A DNA stretch of 64,000 bases from Croceimicrobium sp963974215 (lineage in GTDB: Bacteria; Bacteroidota; Bacteroidia; Flavobacteriales; Schleiferiaceae): NCBI GenBank assembly GCA_963974215.1, contig CAXBBL010000001.1, positions 124,001-188,000 on the forward strand. The letters are read 5' to 3'. The stretch's first letter is position 1. Every line of letters begins with the position of its first letter. The notes beneath the pieces are model-generated. The model did not search any database, had not been told where the DNA came from, and was given only the letters and a program-made list of their open reading frames with translations. The position numbers and the translations under genes are program-made. This document shows, piece by piece, positions 17,830-28,139 of the stretch.

Positions 17830-20800
17830 TTAGTCGATAAGTACCCTTTCGCGGTAGCTGCCTTTGTCGCCTGCCACGTTTATAATATACAATCCTTTTT
17901 TCAAACCTTGTACGTCAAACTCTAGAACTTCGCCTGAATTTGCGGCCTTATTCCACATGCGAACCACGCGACCACTAGCATCATTTAACTGAATACTATA
18001 GGCCCCGCCCTCAGCTACTTGTAGGAATAATTTGTCTGAAGCGGGATTAGGATAAAGTGCCAACCCTGCCAAGGCAAACTCATTGGTACTAACATCAACG
18101 ATGGTTTGCATCGTTGTGTCATTTCCGCAATCACCTGCTACAATTAAGGTTACAGTATATGAGCCTGCAGCCGCATAAGTATTAGTAACATTAGCGCCTA
18201 CGCCACCATTTCCATCACCAAAATCCCAAGAATAGGTAGCAATCGTTCCCGTAGATGCGCTCGCATCAAAGCTGTAGTCTAAAATATTAGAGCTGCTTAC
18301 GGTATAATTAAAACTTCCGCTTGGTACGCCGTTTAGATTGGTACTTATTGGAGTTGGACCAACGTAGTCGCCCGTATCCTGCAGTCCACAAGTATCAGCA
18401 ATGTATACATCATAACCCGTATTAGGACTTAAACCCGTTAAAGTAAAGGGAGAAGTAATAGCGGAAGTAAAGCTTCCTGTGCCGGGTGTAAAGCCGATGG
18501 GGCCGTACTCGATTATTGAGCCACCTGTTACGGAAGTCCAGCTAAGGTCGGCCGTGCTACAAGACTCATTGGTAACGGAGATATTACTTACCTGTGGACA
18601 GATTACTGAGCCACCCGGTACATCTACCCGTATATCATCTAGTACATTACCTCTACCATAATTATCACTGCCCTCAAAAGCAAACTGCAAGGTGCTAGAA
18701 TTAGATGGAACAGCAATTACCGCTTGAGTCCAAACTGAAACGTCATTTGCATCGGTCCACAGTTGATTCCAAGAAGCACTTGGACCAGTACGATAATAAA
18801 CGGTTAAGGTATTCTGGTCACCGGCCCAATCTTCCTGTCCATACCAAAAACTTAATTCGGTAGCACTTAAAGCACTCGCATCAATTACCGGAGAAATAAA
18901 GCGGGTAACATGTGGGCCGCCACTACTGCTAGTGAAAACCGCATTCTGCAATCCTCCGTAAGGAGTAGTAATGCTTCCGCCCGTAGAGCCCGAACCGATA
19001 CTCCAAATCTTTCCACCTGTGATGGTGTCATTTTCCCAACAAGTAGTGCTTCCGCCTTCAAAATCTTCTAAAAAGGGAGCGGTAAATGTTAAGCAAGAAG
19101 TATTAAAACAAATTGGTCCTGTCCAAATACTGGTGTCACCTGGGGCACAAATAGACCGAACGTAAACACAGTAGCTGCTTGCGGAGCTTAAATTAGAGAA
19201 GGATGTACTTAAAGTGCTAGATGTCCCTAGTGTTCCTGAACTAGGTGCGGCACTTGGCGTGGTTACCAGAGAATACTGGAAATTAGTAGCAAATCCAACC
19301 CAGTTTACGGTCGCCGAACTAGAAGTCACCCCACTAACAACAACATTGGTAGGTTCGAAACAACTTACATCGGTACAAACCGTGTAAGGTCCAAACCAAT
19401 CCCCATTACCTATACCAACACAAGTATCTTGTACATATAAATCGTAACAAGTACCAGCCTGCAAGCCGGTTAAATTATAATTCGTATTGCTAACACCGCG
19501 CACATAACTTCCAGATACGCCGCTACCTTGACGGAACCCTGCTGGTCCCCAGTTGATGTTCCAAAGACTACCATTGGCAGAAGTCCAATTGAAATCTACA
19601 TTATTGGTGCCTACGCTATTGGTATCAATATTGGAAACCGCACCGCAAGGCTGACCCTCTACTTTAAAGTTATCGATTAACCAGTACCAAGCCCATGCGC
19701 CAGCATCGTCATATACAAAACGAACTTGCAGGTTAGCGTTGGCATATGGAGTAATATCTATGTTTTGAGAATCAGGCGCACTAAACGCTCCCAAGTCTTG
19801 CCTAAAAGAAGCTACTTGTACCCAAGAAGTACCATCAAATACTTCGACCGTTCCAGAGTCAGATCCGATATGATTATAATATTGATCGAAGATTAAACTC
19901 AATGAACCAGCAGACATATAGGCACTGGCATCCATAATAGGCGAAGTGAGAGTCTCGATTAATGTTTCTCCACTACCAGCAGCATCGCTATCCACTTCCA
20001 TAAAAGGAGTACCATCTAAATCACCACCGCTAGTTAAACCACCTGTTGGGGCATGCACCCAAGTGTCGGTTGAAGTACCGCCGTCGCTTACAGTAAAACA
20101 GCCTTGGCCATTATCAAAATCTTCACTGTAAGGTAAACTTACGGGTAAACAGGCCGTGGAAATATTTAAGGGACCAGTGGTGTCGCTTACGGAGCTGCCA
20201 CAACTATCTAAAAGATAAAAATCATAAATAGTGTTAGGACTCAATCCATTTATTCCCAAGGGAGAAGTGCCAGCATTTAGATTGGTGCCACTACCTAAAC
20301 TAAAACCTACAGGGCCATACTCAATGGCAATACCTGTTCCTGTTCCAACGGTCCAGCCTAAGTTTACGCTATCACTACCTACGTAATTAGCCATAAAGTT
20401 AGTAGAAGGGCTACATAAAACTTCTTCTACACTAAAATTGTCAACTAACCAATACCAGGCCCATACACCATTGTCTTTATAAAGAAAACGAACTTGTAAA
20501 GCTGCATTTGCTTGAGCAGTAATATCAATGTACTGATGATTTGGACTACCAAAATTACCCACAGAATTGGATAATTCATAAACGTTCACCCAGTTAGTAC
20601 CATCGTAAACATCTACAAAAATTGAGTCGGTACTCGCATTAAAATAATATTGATCAAATTCCAAGATTAAACTTCCGGTGATACCCGAAGCATCTATAAC
20701 AGGAGACAAAAGAGTCTCCACTAGTGTTTGACCGGAACCGGCATCATCACTATCTACTTCTACGTGACCTGTCCCATCTAAGTCGCCACCACTAGTTCCT

Positions 20801-21780
20801 CCTCCAGCTGGAGCGGAACGCCAAGTATCTGTGGTTGATCCTCCATCTACCACAGTGAAACAGCCAAGACCTGAATTGAAACTATTAGTGTAAGGTAAGT
20901 TTACCGTAGCACAAGGTGTACAAAAAGTATATGGACCAGAGTAACCCGAGTAACCACCGCCAGGACAGGCATTAGCAATATAAACATCATAGCAAGCGCC
21001 GGGACCGATTGGGTTTACGCAGGTGCTCGCATCAGCATTGCTTAGACCTACACTTAAACTACCAAGAGTAGCCTTGGTTCCAGCACAGCCAGTCCCTTGT
21101 GTGAAGCCTACTGGGCCCCATTCAAAAGCAATGGAATCAGTTGCACTTCCCAAGTTTACAGTGAAGGCTGTCGCAGAATTAGCACTTACCGTAACCGCGG
21201 TAGGGTTCGGGCATAAAACAGATTCCACCTTGAAATTATCCACAAGCCAATACCAAGCCCATGAGCCATTATCGAAATAACGAAAACGTACCTGCAAGCT
21301 ATCATTAGCGTAGGTCGTAATATCGATTTGTTGCTGATCCGGAGAACCGAAAGCTCCCACCGTACTATTAGTGCTGTAAACAGTTTGCCAAGCAATGCTA
21401 TCCCAAACCTCAACCCATACACTATCGTTGGTATTGAGAGACCGAAAAAAATGATCGAACTCTAGAAAAAGAGTTCCCGTAACATTACTCGCATCAATAT
21501 AGGGAGAGGTTAAAGTTTCGTCCAGCGTATTGCCACTGCCAGCAGCGTCGCTATCTACTTCCATAAAACCAGTGCCATCGATGTCGCCACCGGCTGTTCC
21601 AGCACCTGATGCCGCTTGTACCCATGTGTCAGTGGTGGTTCCTCCGTCGGTAATTGTAAAGCAGCCGACACTGCTATTAAAGTTTTCTGTGAAAGGCAGA
21701 CTTTGTGGAGGACATTGACTATAACCAGAAACTGTCCCAAACAAAAGCAACCCATACGTGAGTAGTTTTTGCAGATTCAT
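17830..21780 (-). CDS. large secreted modular protein with T9SS sorting tail
   Basis: 1316-residue secreted protein. Signal peptide (LLTYGLLLFGTVSGYSQ), then three copies of a module of about 170 residues, each opening with C-x-P-F-x-E-F-x-N and a DGGTTTDTW segment. Each module contains a jelly-roll strand pattern (LQVRFRYFDNGSWAWYWLVD) like MAM or laminin-G domains. Fibronectin-III-like linkers follow (IEYGPIGFTPGTG, LTGLSPNTGYDVYIADTCG), with a fourth jelly-roll near 900, a PKD domain near 1180 (YSWDFGDGNGGVG) and a type A T9SS tail (LALYPNPASDKLFL ... GLYIINV). It is exported through the outer membrane and anchored or released at the surface, probably for adhesion or glycan binding. No catalytic domain is seen. 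It has the same module set as the 3502-residue protein at 44-55 kb. Confidence 0.9.
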   Translation of the reverse strand: MNLQKLLTYGLLLFGTVSGYSQCPPQSLPFTENFNSSVGCFTITDGGTTTDTWVQAASGAGTAGGDIDGTGFMEVDSDAAGSGNTLDETLTSPYIDASNVTGTLFLEFDHFFRSLNTNDSVWVEVWDSIAWQTVYSTNSTVGAFGSPDQQQIDITTYANDSLQVRFRYFDNGSWAWYWLVDNFKVESVLCPNPTAVTVSANSATAFTVNLGSATDSIAFEWGPVGFTQGTGCAGTKATLGSLSVGLSNADASTCVNPIGPGACYDVYIANACPGGGYSGYSGPYTFCTPCATVNLPYTNSFNSGLGCFTVVDGGSTTDTWRSAPAGGGTSGGDLDGTGHVEVDSDDAGSGQTLVETLLSPVIDASGITGSLILEFDQYYFNASTDSIFVDVYDGTNWVNVYELSNSVGNFGSPNHQYIDITAQANAALQVRFLYKDNGVWAWYWLVDNFSVEEVLCSPSTNFMANYVGSDSVNLGWTVGTGTGIAIEYGPVGFSLGSGTNLNAGTSPLGINGLSPNTIYDFYLLDSCGSSVSDTTGPLNISTACLPVSLPYSEDFDNGQGCFTVSDGGTSTDTWVHAPTGGLTSGGDLDGTPFMEVDSDAAGSGETLIETLTSPIMDASAYMSAGSLSLIFDQYYNHIGSDSGTVEVFDGTSWVQVASFRQDLGAFSAPDSQNIDITPYANANLQVRFVYDDAGAWAWYWLIDNFKVEGQPCGAVSNIDTNSVGTNNVDFNWTSANGSLWNINWGPAGFRQGSGVSGSYVRGVSNTNYNLTGLQAGTCYDLYVQDTCVGIGNGDWFGPYTVCTDVSCFEPTNVVVSGVTSSSATVNWVGFATNFQYSLVTTPSAAPSSGTLGTSSTLSTSFSNLSSASSYCVYVRSICAPGDTSIWTGPICFNTSCLTFTAPFLEDFEGGSTTCWENDTITGGKIWSIGSGSTGGSITTPYGGLQNAVFTSSSGGPHVTRFISPVIDASALSATELSFWYGQEDWAGDQNTLTVYYRTGPSASWNQLWTDANDVSVWTQAVIAVPSNSSTLQFAFEGSDNYGRGNVLDDIRVDVPGGSVICPQVSNISVTNESCSTADLSWTSVTGGSIIEYGPIGFTPGTGSFTSAITSPFTLTGLSPNTGYDVYIADTCGLQDTGDYVGPTPISTNLNGVPSGSFNYTVSSSNILDYSFDASASTGTIATYSWDFGDGNGGVGANVTNTYAAAGSYTVTLIVAGDCGNDTTMQTIVDVSTNEFALAGLALYPNPASDKLFLQVAEGGAYSIQLNDASGRVVRMWNKAANSGEVLEFDVQGLKKGLYIINVAGDKGSYRERVLID

Positions 21781-22110
21781 AAAATTAAATAAGATTAGTA
21801 ATACAGCAAAGTTAAGAAAAAGCTATGGGAATAAAGCTTCTATCTATTTTACGATTTAAAATTCTCAAATTTTTAAAGGAAAACAAATGCTTTTTTACCC
21901 TGTGAAATTGATTAAAAAAGATATTGAACTCATAAATCCCAAGCCATAATTACAGTATCCTATTGATTTTTAAAAACCTACAACACAAAAAATACACTAC
22001 TCACTTTATAAAAATAAAGAGCTTGGGGAAATTGAAAAAAGAGTAAATCCTGCTAAAATTATTTTGTTTTGACCTCATTAAAAAACCATAAACCTTCTCA
22101 CTCTTGACTC
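21781..22110. other. AT-rich intergenic stretch
   Basis: 330 bases upstream of the T9SS protein gene and downstream of the CDGSH gene. Very AT-rich, no reading frame or repeat recognised; it should contain the promoter of the large secreted protein. Confidence 0.5.
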
Positions 22111-22536
22111 TTAAGAGGCTTGAAATCCTATTTTTTTATGACTTCCGTCGCAGAATGGTTTTTTACCCGAAGCCCCGCAACGACAAAGCACAGGATTCTC
22201 TTCAATGCTGCTGCTACCATCTGGATGGGTAAACTTGATGGCGCCTTTTACGATGATCGGGCCATTGGGAACTAGAGTAGCATTGAGGTCACCTTCGGAA
22301 ACAAGCTCGGCCTTTTCTTGACCAACATAGCTTAAGGCACCAGAAGGACATTGTTCAATTTGTTTACGAATCGCTTCTCCGCTGGCACCATTAGGATCAA
22401 CCCAAGGTTTTTGCCCATAACGAAACACATCACCCAAATTGCGCCAGCACTTTTCACTATGAATGCACTTATGTGCTTGCCATATAATGGTTACTTCATC
22501 TCCAGCATACTCTCTCTTGGTAGGTTTTATATTCAT
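22111..22536 (-). CDS. fusion of mono-cluster ferredoxin-like domain and CDGSH iron-sulfur domain
   Basis: Small cytoplasmic iron-sulfur protein. The N-terminal part (about 10-70, CIHSEKCWRNLGDVF ... IEQCPSGAL) is the divergent single-cluster Fer4_19 type with three Cys in CxxxxxC ... C arrangement. The C-terminal part (about 112-138) is a CDGSH domain, CRCGASGKKPFCDGSHKK, with the C-x-C-x2-S-x3-P-x-C-D-G-S-H ligand set for a 2Fe-2S cluster. Such proteins act in redox or iron-sulfur sensing; no partner gene is adjacent. The family assignment is firm and the physiological role unknown. Confidence 0.9.
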   Translation of the reverse strand: MNIKPTKREYAGDEVTIIWQAHKCIHSEKCWRNLGDVFRYGQKPWVDPNGASGEAIRKQIEQCPSGALSYVGQEKAELVSEGDLNATLVPNGPIIVKGAIKFTHPDGSSSIEENPVLCRCGASGKKPFCDGSHKKIGFQAS

Positions 22537-22639
22537 GGTTTCATTGTTTGAACTTTAAAACTACGAAATCGAATCATAGATCAACAAATTCGATCACTTA
22601 TTTTATCCTTTCCCTTTACTTTGCAAAAAATAATTTCTC

Positions 22640-25024
22640 TTGCAGCTCTATCCCAGCGACTTGGCCGAGGCCCTCGATTTTCAATTTATCCGCAATCAAA
22701 TAGCCAAACTTTGCTTCAGTGCACGTGCTAAGGAAATGGCCTTGGCGCTTCAGCCTATCGATGATTTATCGGCGCTGCGCAAGACACTCAAAGAGACTGA
22801 TCAAATTTTAAGTTTGCTTTTAAGCGAAGAAAACTTTCCCAATGCCGAGCATCCTGCACTGGGCTCTTTTCTCTCAAGAATTTCCATTAAAGGTCATGCT
22901 TTACGCGAAGAGCAATATGCCGAAATCCGCAGCTTAGCCATTAACTACCGCGATATTCGTCGCTATATAGAGGGTAAAAAAGACCGCCTGCCCACCCTGT
23001 GGCGAAACCTAGAGTTACTCTTTTCTGAGAAAACGGTAATTGATGAAATCGATCGGGTGATTGACGAGCGAGCGCAAGTACGTTCGAATGCTTCCGCAGA
23101 ACTGCAAAAAATTAGACGCGATCTAGTTAAAAAGCGCGCTTCCGCAGAAAGGGTATTCCAAAGAGCGCTCAAAAAAATGAGAGATAAAGGTATCCTCGCC
23201 GATTTCGACGAAAGTGTTTCGGAAAGTAGAAGAGTACTCGCTATTCAATCGGCCTATAAAGGGCAAGTGCAAGGAATTCAACATGGCTCTTCCCATAAAC
23301 ACAGCATTACTTTTATTGAGCCGGGTGAAACGGTAGAAATTAACAATGAAATTTCGGAGTTAATTGAAGATGAGAAGGAGGAAATTAAACGCATCTTACG
23401 TGAGTTGAGTGGTATTCTTGCACCCTACCGCGAGCATTTAGAAGAAATTGAAAACCAAATGGTGCACTTGGACTATCATCGTTCCAAGGCCTATTTTTCG
23501 TACCGTGAAAAGGCTTGTGTTCCTTACATATCTCGCGAAAAGCGTATTATACTGCGTGATGCTTATAATCCCGTGCTGCGGCATTATAATGCCCTTAAAG
23601 AAAAAGAGACCGTTGCGCTTAACTTAGAGCTTCATCCACAACAGCGCATGCTCGTTATCAGCGGACCTAATGCGGGCGGTAAATCACTCTCCCTAAAAAC
23701 GGTGGGGCTATTGCAAATCATGTTGCAAAGTGGCTTACCTGTGCCGGTGCACCCCGAAAGTGAGATGTGTCTTTTTGAGCAATTACTCGGAGATATTGGG
23801 GATGCCCAAAGTATTGAAAACGAATTAAGTACTTATAGCTCCAAATTACAGAAGATGGAGCATTTTCTCCGTCACGCCGATGAGGAAAGTTTACTATTAA
23901 TCGATGAATTTGGCTCAGGTTCCGACCCCGAATTAGGATCTGCCTTAGCACAGGTATTCCTCGAAAAATTAAATGGTTTTAAAAGTTTTGGCATTCTTAC
24001 CACCCACTTCAATTCCATTAAAGCTTTAGCGGCCGAAACGGAGGGTATTGTAAACGGGGCGATGCTTTTTGAAAGAGAAACTTTTAGTCCGCGCTACGAA
24101 TTAATCATTGGTCAACCTGGCTCGTCCTATACCTTCGAAGTGGCACAGCGCAGCGGCATTGCAAAGCACATTATTCACGAGGCAAGAGGCAGAATAAAAC
24201 AGAACACCTTAGAAGTTGATCGCCTTTTGGTGCAGATTCAAGAAGATAAAGTAAGCATTGAAAGAACGCGGAAAGAGCAGGAAGTTGAATTGCGTAAACT
24301 GCGAGAAATGCAGGCCGATCAGCAGGTGAAAATCACCAAGCTAGAAGATAAGCTCAACAAGCAAAGTCGCATTAACGAGGAAGGTGACCGCATGATGTAT
24401 TGGGGGCAGCGCTTCCAAAAGTTGATCGATAGTTGGATGGATCAGAAAACGCAGAAGGACAAAAAAGAAGTGATTGCGCGTTTTATCGCCATGCTCAACC
24501 AGCGTTCGGGTGAGGTGCAAAAAGAGGAAAGCACCGATCACCAAAAGAAACTGGCGGTTCGCCATAAAAATATTGACAAATACACCAGCGAAGCTATCGC
24601 CATTGGCAGTCAGGTGAAAATTATTGACTCGGGTATTATTGGCACCCTAATGGAGCAAAAAGGCAGCAAGTATATTGTCGCTCTTGGGGGCAATCTCAGC
24701 GCTAGCATGGAGCGCGAAAAATTTGTGCGCGCCGACGCCCCTATTGGCGATAAACCCAAGAAAAGAAAAAGGAATAAGACTTTTAAAAATCAGGTTCCGC
24801 AAGATTCTTCGTCTAAGCAAACTGCTCCTAAAAACGCATCTACCGAAAGTAAAGGTGATGCTAAAAAACCTGTCGAAAATAAAGCCGCGGCAACTCCGGA
24901 TAAACCTCAAGGTGAGGCCCAAAAAAAGAAGCCAGCAAGAAGGCGTCCTAAAAAGGCTAAAACTCCAAGTACTAATGATGCTACTAAAACAGAGGGAGCA
25001 AAACCGAAGGAGCAAAAAGACTAG
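22640..25024 (+). CDS. mutS2: MutS2 family DNA-binding ATPase without Smr domain
   Basis: MutS2-type ATPase, implicated in suppression of recombination or in ribosome rescue in other bacteria. The N-terminal helical core (LYPSDLAEALDFQFIRNQI) is followed by Walker A GPNAGGKSLSLK (about 345) and Walker B LLLIDEFGSGSDPELGSALA (about 435), then a long coiled coil (520-620) and a KOW-like fold (IGSQVKIIDSGIIGTLMEQK). The expected C-terminal Smr nuclease domain is absent; instead there is a Lys/Pro/Ala-rich basic tail of about 95 residues. The start is TTG at 22640: an in-frame stop lies three codons upstream and no ATG gives the conserved N-terminus. Confidence 0.92.
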   Translation: MQLYPSDLAEALDFQFIRNQIAKLCFSARAKEMALALQPIDDLSALRKTLKETDQILSLLLSEENFPNAEHPALGSFLSRISIKGHALREEQYAEIRSLAINYRDIRRYIEGKKDRLPTLWRNLELLFSEKTVIDEIDRVIDERAQVRSNASAELQKIRRDLVKKRASAERVFQRALKKMRDKGILADFDESVSESRRVLAIQSAYKGQVQGIQHGSSHKHSITFIEPGETVEINNEISELIEDEKEEIKRILRELSGILAPYREHLEEIENQMVHLDYHRSKAYFSYREKACVPYISREKRIILRDAYNPVLRHYNALKEKETVALNLELHPQQRMLVISGPNAGGKSLSLKTVGLLQIMLQSGLPVPVHPESEMCLFEQLLGDIGDAQSIENELSTYSSKLQKMEHFLRHADEESLLLIDEFGSGSDPELGSALAQVFLEKLNGFKSFGILTTHFNSIKALAAETEGIVNGAMLFERETFSPRYELIIGQPGSSYTFEVAQRSGIAKHIIHEARGRIKQNTLEVDRLLVQIQEDKVSIERTRKEQEVELRKLREMQADQQVKITKLEDKLNKQSRINEEGDRMMYWGQRFQKLIDSWMDQKTQKDKKEVIARFIAMLNQRSGEVQKEESTDHQKKLAVRHKNIDKYTSEAIAIGSQVKIIDSGIIGTLMEQKGSKYIVALGGNLSASMEREKFVRADAPIGDKPKKRKRNKTFKNQVPQDSSSKQTAPKNASTESKGDAKKPVENKAAATPDKPQGEAQKKKPARRRPKKAKTPSTNDATKTEGAKPKEQKD

Positions 25025-25063
25025 CAATTTCCCTTTGATTTACTTCCCTTCGTAATCAATCCT

Positions 25064-25071
25064 TACATTTG
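25064..25071 (+). promoter_or_regulatory. -7 box TACATTTG before the DUF819 gene
   Basis: TACATTTG matches TAnnTTTG and ends 16 bases before the ATG at 25088. A -33 element is not clear. Confidence 0.4.
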
Positions 25072-25087
25072 AGCGCCTAAAAAATTT

Positions 25088-26497
25088 ATGATGGAAGAAG
25101 TTGTATCGGATATTCCCTTAATTACAAACGACGCGGTGGTTTTCGGCATTCTCATGGCCTTGCTGCTTCTCATCTTTAAAACGAGTGAAAATCCTCGTTT
25201 TTCGAAGTTTTTCAAAATTATCCCCGCCCTTCTGCTCTGTTATTTTCTCCCCTCGCTCTTTAGTACATTCAATATTATTTCTCCCCATTGGATTGATTTA
25301 GAAGCGGCCAAAGCTTTTCTAATGCAAGAAGGATACAGCCTCGAAGGGATAAGTAGTTTCAAGGATTTCAAAAACTATGTAATCAATCAGGAAGTTCCGA
25401 GCACCCTTCTGAAACCCTTTATGGGCAAGTCGCAGCTTTATTTTGTGGCTTCGCGCTATTTATTGCCAGCCAGTTTAATTCTCCTCACTCTAAGTATTAA
25501 CCTCAAAGAGGTTTTCCGTCTCGGGCCAAAGGCTTTAATCATGTTCTTTACCGGAACAGTAGGGGTGATTCTGGGTGGGCCGCTCGCCATTTTGATCTTC
25601 AGCGCCATTGCCCCCGAAGTTGTGGGTGCCGGTACCGATGAGGTTTGGCGGGGAATGACCACCATCGCGGGTTCTTGGATTGGCGGTGGCGCTAACCAAG
25701 CAGCCATGTTTGAAATCTTCTCGGGTGATAACAATTTAATTTCTGGGAAAATTTATTCGGTAATGATTACGGTCGATATTATTGTCGCCGAAATCTGGAT
25801 GGCCTTTTTACTGCTAGGAGTAGGTAAAGCCGATCGCATTGACAAATACTTTAAAGCGGATTCATCTGCGGTGGAAACCTTAAAAAACCACATGCAAGAA
25901 TTCAGTTCTAAAATAGCACGCATCCCCTCTTTTACCGACTTAATGGTTATTTTAGGTATCGCTTTCGGCGGAACGGGTCTGGCCCATTTACTGGCTGATA
26001 TTATCGCTCCTTTCATTTCTGAAAACGCCCCCTATTTAGCGGAACGTTTCAGTTTAGGTTCGGGCTTCTTCTGGTTAATTGTTTTAGCCACCACCCTAGG
26101 AATTGGTCTATCTTTTAGCAAAGCCCGCAACTACGAAGGTGCCGGTGCCTCTAAAGTCGGCAGTGTTTTCATCTACATATTAGTGGTTACCATTGGCATG
26201 AAAATGAATATTTTAGGCATCTTCGAAAACCCTGGGCTCTTCTTGGTCGGTCTCACTTGGATGGCTTTCCACGTAGGACTATTACTCCTTATCGGCAAGC
26301 TTATTAAAGCGCCCTTCTTCTTTTTAGCAGTAGGTAGTAAAGCCAATATTGGTGGCGCTGCTTCTGCTCCTGTTGTGGCCGCAGCCTTTCATCCTAGTCT
26401 TGCTCCAGTTGGGGTTCTTCTGGCGGTATTAGGCTATGCTCTAGGAACTTACGGCGCCTACATTTGTGGATTATTAATGCAATTAGCGAGTTCGTGA
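25088..26497 (+). CDS. DUF819 family membrane protein
   Basis: 469-residue polytopic membrane protein of the DUF819 (YjcL) family, thought to be transporter-like. About 12 hydrophobic helices are visible, with the family signatures FTGTVGVILGGPLAILIFS and AGSWIGGGANQAAMFEIF in the first half and GSKANIGGAASAPVVAAAFH near the end, which look like an inverted repeat of two half-sites. The substrate is unknown. The stop codon overlaps the GTG start of the next gene (GTGA), so it is probably co-translated with the M28 peptidase; uptake of peptidase products is a possible but unproven link. Confidence 0.88.
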   Translation: MMEEVVSDIPLITNDAVVFGILMALLLLIFKTSENPRFSKFFKIIPALLLCYFLPSLFSTFNIISPHWIDLEAAKAFLMQEGYSLEGISSFKDFKNYVINQEVPSTLLKPFMGKSQLYFVASRYLLPASLILLTLSINLKEVFRLGPKALIMFFTGTVGVILGGPLAILIFSAIAPEVVGAGTDEVWRGMTTIAGSWIGGGANQAAMFEIFSGDNNLISGKIYSVMITVDIIVAEIWMAFLLLGVGKADRIDKYFKADSSAVETLKNHMQEFSSKIARIPSFTDLMVILGIAFGGTGLAHLLADIIAPFISENAPYLAERFSLGSGFFWLIVLATTLGIGLSFSKARNYEGAGASKVGSVFIYILVVTIGMKMNILGIFENPGLFLVGLTWMAFHVGLLLLIGKLIKAPFFFLAVGSKANIGGAASAPVVAAAFHPSLAPVGVLLAVLGYALGTYGAYICGLLMQLASS

Positions 26498-27864
26498 AAA
26501 AACTAATCATCTCTTTCTTTGTGCTTCTTTCTTGGGCCGGTCAAGCCCAGATAGACAGCACGAACGAAACTATTCGTTCCATTTACAATCTCGCGCTAAG
26601 CGAGCAACAGGGTTATAAATGGTTAGCGGAACTATGTTCAATGGGTCCTCGTTTGTCGGGGTCTGATCAGGCTACAGCCTCGCTTTTACACTTTCGGAAA
26701 ATCATCGATAGTCTCGGCTTTGAAACTTCTCTGCAGCCCGTTACTGTGCCCAAATGGGAACGCGGTCCGCAAGAAAGAGCCTGGATGGTAAGCCAAGGAA
26801 TTAAAAGTGAAGAACTGGCGGTTTGCGCTCTCGGCGGATCAGTAGCTACACCAGAAGGAGGTCTGGAAGGCGAGTTGGTGGAAATCACCAATTTCAATCA
26901 ATTAGACAGTCTGGATTTAAAAGGGAAAATCGCTTTTTACAATATCCCGATGGACCCAACCTTTATTTCTACCGGTTACGCTTATGGAAACGCGGTAAAA
27001 CAACGCTGGGCGGGTGCTATTGAAGCCTCCAAGCGTGGTGCTTCTGCGGTGGTGATTCGTTCGCTTAGCAGCAGTGTCAATAAGTATCCGCATACTGGTA
27101 GCATGAGCTATGAGGATGGGGTGACCAAAATTCCCGCCGCGGCCTTAAGCACCTTTCATGCTGAACTCCTTAGCCGTGAACTATCCAAAAATCCCGCTTT
27201 AAAGCTGAAACTTAATATGGCTTGTCAATGGTACGATAGTGTAGAAAGTTATAACCTCATCGCAGATCTTAAAGGCAGCGAAAAGCCAGAACAACTGATC
27301 TTGGTTTCGGGGCATTTCGATTCGTGGGATTTAGGTACCGGTGCGCACGACGATGGCGCAGGTTCTATGCATGCTTTAGAAAGTTTATACCTCTATCAAA
27401 AGCTCGGTTTGGCGCATAAGCGCACCTTGCGTTTGGTTTTTTATATGAATGAAGAATTCGGTTTAAGTGGCGCTAAGGCTTACGCCAAGATGAGCAAAGA
27501 AAAGGGCTTGAAGCATGTAATAGCCATTGAAAGCGATGGCGGCGGCTTCAGCCCACGTGGCTTTAGTATACAATCTACCCCAGAAATGATATCGGAGGTA
27601 AAAAACTACCGCGATTATTTCGAGCCTTATGGCATTTATCAATTTTCTAGCGGGGGCTCGGGGGCCGATATCTCTCAACTTGGCAGCGACGATAAGGTGC
27701 TTATTGGTTTAAGACCTGATGGACATCGTTACTTTGAAGTGCATCATTCCGCTTTGGACGATATCAACTCTGTGAATGCGCGTGAATTGACGATGGGCTC
27801 GGCAGCACTGACTGCTTTAATGTATTTATTGGACCGCGATGATATCTGTTTAAACTGTAATTAA
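26494..27864 (+). CDS. secreted M28-family metallopeptidase
   Basis: Zinc aminopeptidase or carboxypeptidase of clan MH. I choose GTG 26494, which overlaps the previous stop as GTGA and gives a good signal peptide (KKLIISFFVLLSWAGQAQ); a TTG at 26464 would put ten residues ahead of it. A PA domain insert lies at about 110-240 (ELVEITNFNQLDSLDLKGK). The zinc site is complete: SGHFDSWD and GAHDDGAG (about 270-285), the catalytic Glu in YMNEEFGLSG, a later Asp in AIESDGGG, and the last His in FEVHHSALDDINSV. It acts in the periplasm or outside the cell on peptides. Confidence 0.92.
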   Translation: MKKLIISFFVLLSWAGQAQIDSTNETIRSIYNLALSEQQGYKWLAELCSMGPRLSGSDQATASLLHFRKIIDSLGFETSLQPVTVPKWERGPQERAWMVSQGIKSEELAVCALGGSVATPEGGLEGELVEITNFNQLDSLDLKGKIAFYNIPMDPTFISTGYAYGNAVKQRWAGAIEASKRGASAVVIRSLSSSVNKYPHTGSMSYEDGVTKIPAAALSTFHAELLSRELSKNPALKLKLNMACQWYDSVESYNLIADLKGSEKPEQLILVSGHFDSWDLGTGAHDDGAGSMHALESLYLYQKLGLAHKRTLRLVFYMNEEFGLSGAKAYAKMSKEKGLKHVIAIESDGGGFSPRGFSIQSTPEMISEVKNYRDYFEPYGIYQFSSGGSGADISQLGSDDKVLIGLRPDGHRYFEVHHSALDDINSVNARELTMGSAALTALMYLLDRDDICLNCN

Positions 27865-28000
27865 AATTATTCTCATTGATTATCAGTGTTTTAACATTAA
27901 GTTTAAAAAAATAGCTAGTCCGCGTGAACCAAAGTGCCTAAGCCTAGTTATTTAGACAGGTTAAGGTTTGGTTAATTGTTTTGATTTAGTTTGAAACATG

Positions 28001-28030
28001 AAGGGAGGCATCACGCCTCCCTTTCCTTTT
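28001..28030 (+). terminator. terminator downstream of the M28 peptidase gene
   Basis: A perfect 9-bp stem AAGGGAGGC/GCCTCCCTT (28001-28009, 28015-28023) with a 5-nt loop and a T-rich tail. It lies about 140 bases after the stop. Confidence 0.85.
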
Positions 28031-28139
28031 TAAAAACCTGATCTCGAATTGTCTTTTCTATGCTTAAGAAATTTTCACGCCCAGATAGTCATTGATTAAT
28101 TCGTGGTTAACTAGCCTGTCCAAGCTCTCCACGATCTTA

